NCBI GenBank assembly: GCA_005882155.1 | Contig: VBCQ01000194.1 | Location: 1-7,695, forward strand | DNA from: Betaproteobacteria bacterium | Lineage (GTDB): Bacteria; Pseudomonadota; Gammaproteobacteria; Burkholderiales; Burkholderiaceae_C | Direction of reading: 5' to 3' | DNA length: 7,695 nt | In this document: in pieces, positions 5,473 to 7,695 of the stretch | Layout: each line of letters opens with the position of its first letter | How positions within the stretch are numbered: position 1 is the stretch's first letter | Notes under the pieces: model-generated | Seen by the model: the letters and a program-made list of their open reading frames with translations, nothing else | Database searches by the model: none | What the model was told of the DNA's origin: nothing | Program-made: the position numbers and the translations under genes

Positions 5473-7053
5473 ATGAACGCCTCGCTGATCCGCCGTGCCA
5501 CTCAAAGTCTCGTCGCACTGATCGCCACGTCGCTGGTCGGCTGCGCTTCGCTCGACACCGACAAGGTCGTGGCGGAGAAGGTCGAGAAGGCCAAGATCGG
5601 CCCGCAAGCCGCGCCGTACAAGGCGATCACCAATTTCTCGAGCGGCCTGCGCTGCATGGACAACATGCTGCTCGACTTCGGCGTGCGCGACATCGCGGTC
5701 ATCGTCAAAGACCTCACCGACCAGACGAAGAAGATCAACGCCGGCACCAAAGACATGCTGATTTCGGCCGTGTCCGACACGACACGCCGCAGCCGCGCGA
5801 TCCGCCTCGTCGCCTACGGGCAGGACTCGGGCAACACCATCGGCTTCCTGTCGCAGGCGCTGCGCCGCGAGCACTACGCGGTCATTCCGCCGTTCGCGCT
5901 GCGCGGCTCGATCAGCCAGTTCGACGACACGGTCGTGCGGCGCAATCTGGACGCTGGTCTGAGCATCGACCGGCTCAACCTGGGCGCAGCCGCCACCTCG
6001 CAGGCGTCGATTCTCGGCATCGACCTGACGATGCTGTCGACCGCCGACCTGTCGGTGATGCCGGGCGTCGGCTCGCGCAACCAGGTGATCCTGTTCAAGC
6101 AGGGCAAGGGTTTCGACGGCGAGGCGCAGATCCGCAAGTTCGGCATCAACTTCTCGCTGTCGACCGCGACCCAGGAAGGCCAGTCGCAAGCGGTGCGCAC
6201 GCTGGTCGAGCTGGCGTCGATCGAATTGTTCGGCCGGCTGGCGAAGGTGCCGTACTGGAGCTGCGTCGGTGCGAGCAACGACGACGAGGCGGTGGTCGGC
6301 GAAATGCGCGATTGGTACGAGGGCATGGCCGCGAACCCGAACGAAATCATTGCCTACTTCCAGTTGCAGATGCGCATCCGCCGCGTCTACGACGGTCCGG
6401 TCGACGGCGTCGTCAACCCGCAGATCAAGGAGGCGGTAGCGCGCTACCGCGAGGCGCTCGGCCTGTCGCACGAACCGAAGCTGACCTTCGATTTCTTCAA
6501 GGGCTACCTGACGGCCAAGCACGAGGAGCTTGCCTCGCGGATCGTTCCGGTGCCTGCAGCTGCGGCCGAGCCGTCGAGCGCACCCGTCGCCGCCGCCGGC
6601 GCAGCGAGTGCCGCTGCCGCCGCGACCGCGCCGCTCGCACTCCAGCTCGGCACGCTCGACAACGTTCGCAGCTTCGCGGCCGGCGACGCGGTTCGCTTGA
6701 GCGTCAAGCCGAATCGCGACGCCTATGTGTACTGCTACCACCAAGACGAGAACCAGAAGATCAGCCGCTTCTTCCCGAACCGCTTCCGTCGCGATGCGCG
6801 GGTCCAGGCGAGCCAAGGTCTGCAGCTGCCGGGCGCGATGCGCTTCGAGATCCGCATGAACGAGCGCGCTGCGCCGGAAACGGTCGCTTGCTTCGCCACC
6901 GAGAGCGATGTGCTCACCAGCCTGCCGGCCGCGTTGAACAGCGGCGACTTCGAGCCGCTGCCCGCGAAGAGCCTCGAGCAGCTGCGCGATGTGTTCGTCA
7001 GCGTCACCAAGGGCGTGCTCGCCCAGGAGTACTTCCATGTCCAAGCCAAGTAA
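5473..7053 (+). CDS. Outer-membrane lipoprotein with CsgG/HfaB-like, peptidoglycan-binding-like and DUF4384-like regions
   Basis: A 526-residue predicted lipoprotein. The signal peptide ends in the lipobox LVGC with Cys24; Ala at +2 argues for outer-membrane sorting. Residues about 45-265 resemble the CsgG/HfaB family remotely: an ITNFSSGL start, alternating strands (IAVIVKDLTDQTKK), an LRGSISQFDD block, and a closing VELASIELFGRL helix with PYWSCVG. CsgG forms the curli export pore and HfaB is its Caulobacter holdfast-anchor counterpart. Residues about 278-332 look like a peptidoglycan-binding helical module (FQLQMRIRRVYDGPVDGVV, then AVARYREALGL). An Ala/Pro linker (358-389) leads to a DUF4384-like domain (about 391-485) with AYVYCYHQDE and RFFPNRF. 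The start at 5473 is chosen because it gives a proper lipoprotein signal; the frame is open from 5338, but that extension is out of character. Only a weak GAAAGA site precedes it. The lipoprotein call is strong; the CsgG kinship is moderate and needs a profile or structure test. Confidence 0.75.
   Translation: MNASLIRRATQSLVALIATSLVGCASLDTDKVVAEKVEKAKIGPQAAPYKAITNFSSGLRCMDNMLLDFGVRDIAVIVKDLTDQTKKINAGTKDMLISAVSDTTRRSRAIRLVAYGQDSGNTIGFLSQALRREHYAVIPPFALRGSISQFDDTVVRRNLDAGLSIDRLNLGAAATSQASILGIDLTMLSTADLSVMPGVGSRNQVILFKQGKGFDGEAQIRKFGINFSLSTATQEGQSQAVRTLVELASIELFGRLAKVPYWSCVGASNDDEAVVGEMRDWYEGMAANPNEIIAYFQLQMRIRRVYDGPVDGVVNPQIKEAVARYREALGLSHEPKLTFDFFKGYLTAKHEELASRIVPVPAAAAEPSSAPVAAAGAASAAAAATAPLALQLGTLDNVRSFAAGDAVRLSVKPNRDAYVYCYHQDENQKISRFFPNRFRRDARVQASQGLQLPGAMRFEIRMNERAAPETVACFATESDVLTSLPAALNSGDFEPLPAKSLEQLRDVFVSVTKGVLAQEYFHVQAK
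7025..7029 (+). promoter_or_regulatory. Ribosome binding site deciding the start at 7037
   Basis: AGGAG lies 7 bases before the ATG at 7037, inside the last codons of the lipoprotein gene. It favours this start over an upstream ATG at 6989 in the same frame, which would place Cys- and Arg-rich shadow sequence before the signal peptide. Confidence 0.65.
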
Positions 7054-7366
7054 GACCAGCGGCGCTGTCGTGCCGGCACTGCTCGCGTCGCTGCTGTTGT
7101 CGGCGCTGGCCGTCGCCGCCGACGACACGCGCAACCCGCTCGATGCGACGAGCGCGGCGCGCACGGCCGGCTCGACCGAATCGCTGTACCAGGTGCGCTG
7201 CTGGCAGTACGGCCGGCTGCTGTTCGAAGAGCGCGATCTGCTGCTGCCTCCCGACGTGTCGGCCGGGCTGAAGCTGCGCGCCACCGACCGGAATCGGCAA
7301 GCGGTCTACGTGACCGACACCGGCAACGCGACCTGCCTGATCCGCAGCACGCCGGCGAGGCGCTGA
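7037..7366 (+). CDS. Small exported two-cysteine protein, function unknown
   Basis: A 109-residue protein not recognised as a named family. Residues 1-27 form a Sec signal peptide (Lys-containing start, VVPALLASLLLSAL core, AVA/A cleavage). The mature part begins with a polar DDTRNPLD stretch and then a compact, probably beta-rich domain with Cys55 (YQVRCWQYGRLLFEE) and Cys100 (NATCLI), positioned to form one disulfide in the periplasm. The gene overlaps the end of the lipoprotein gene by 17 bases and is followed after a single base by the next gene, so the three are almost certainly co-transcribed and probably translationally coupled. By position it may be a periplasmic partner of the lipoprotein. 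It shows no clear similarity to CsgE or CsgF, and that role is only a guess. Confidence 0.78.
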   Translation: MSKPSKTSGAVVPALLASLLLSALAVAADDTRNPLDATSAARTAGSTESLYQVRCWQYGRLLFEERDLLLPPDVSAGLKLRATDRNRQAVYVTDTGNATCLIRSTPARR

Positions 7367-7367
7367 G

Positions 7368-7695
7368 ATGGACGCGATCTCTCGCCGACTCTGGCTCACG
7401 GGCGCGCTCGCCGGCATCGTCGACCTCGGCGTTGCGCGCGCGAGCCATGCAGCAACCCTCGCCAGCGAAGAACGCCTTGTGGCCGGCTTCGACTCGGTGA
7501 TCTTCGACGCCGCCGGCGAGCTGTCGATCGAGCAATCGAGCCGCGAGCATCTGCGCGTCGAGGCCGAGCCGGCGGTGCTCGCCAAGATCATCACCGAGGT
7601 GCGCGAGCGCCGGCTGCACATCCGCTTCGGCCCGGGCTCGGTGCAGACGCAGCAGCCGATCCGTTTTCGCCTCGAACTGAAGACCCTCGCTGCGC
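7368..7695 (+). CDS. Exported DUF2807-like (GIN-domain, putative adhesin) protein, 3'-truncated by window edge
   Basis: The frame starts at the ATG at 7368, one base after the previous stop, with an AGG-containing ribosome site at about 7355-7360, and stays open to the window end (109 codons seen). Residues 1-28 form a signal peptide with SRRLWLTGALAG, which resembles a twin-arginine (Tat) motif followed by a weakly hydrophobic core and an SHA/A cleavage site; a Sec route is also possible. From about residue 40 the sequence FDSVIFDAAGELSIEQ, then LRVEAEP and an EVRERRLHIRFGPG stretch, fits the start of a DUF2807 domain, a beta-helical fold also called the head GIN domain and labelled putative auto-transporter adhesin. 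In this family the domain usually runs about 180-200 residues, so less than half is visible. Envelope or surface location fits its neighbours; the function of this family is poorly known. Confidence 0.72.
   Translation, partial: MDAISRRLWLTGALAGIVDLGVARASHAATLASEERLVAGFDSVIFDAAGELSIEQSSREHLRVEAEPAVLAKIITEVRERRLHIRFGPGSVQTQQPIRFRLELKTLAA

Noticed and set aside
6547..6642. Ala/Pro-rich stretch as a nucleotide repeat
   Set aside because: It is low-complexity linker coding sequence inside the lipoprotein gene; no exact tandem unit is seen.
5371..7284. Long open frame on the minus strand (637 codons)
   Set aside because: It is antisense to the lipoprotein gene, contains repetitive Arg/Asp/Val/Leu composition without motifs, and crosses gene boundaries; a shadow of the + strand genes.

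Overview
The window is dense, GC-rich coding sequence with strongly G/C-biased third codon positions. All genes are on the + strand. Base composition, codon use and gene content fit a Gram-negative proteobacterium, most likely a betaproteobacterium of the Burkholderiales type; this is inference, since no phylogenetic marker is present. No tRNA, rRNA, CRISPR array, insertion sequence or integrase was found. No gap between genes exceeds 100 bases.

Region 1 (1-4518) is the end of a type VI secretion system (T6SS) operon. It holds the C-terminal two thirds of TssM/IcmF (cut by the window's left edge), then a short TagF-type accessory protein, then an exported caspase-like (peptidase C14) protein. 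tssM and tagF overlap by 19 bases. tagF and the caspase gene overlap as ATGA. The three are therefore probably translated as one coupled unit.

Region 2 (4519-7695) looks like a separate envelope or surface module. It begins after a 97-base gap with its own AT-richer leader. In order it encodes: (i) a 120-aa exported protein with three curlin-like Q-x-G-N-T-Q repeats; (ii) a 109-aa exported protein with a two-cysteine C-terminal domain; (iii) a 526-aa lipoprotein that appears to join a CsgG/HfaB-like part, a peptidoglycan-binding-like part and a DUF4384-like domain; (iv) a 109-aa exported protein with two cysteines; and (v) the start of an exported DUF2807-like (GIN-domain) protein cut by the right edge. 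The first three genes are separated by two strong RNA hairpins without U-tracts; the last three are tightly packed.

Working model (inference): region 2 is a curli- or holdfast-anchor-like system. The repeat protein would be the polymerising or surface subunit and the lipoprotein an outer-membrane export or anchoring component tied to peptidoglycan. The small cysteine-pair proteins and the GIN-domain protein would be accessory factors. No CsgE or CsgF homologue was recognised. Its position directly after T6SS genes suggests co-inheritance, or a surface function that works alongside the T6SS.
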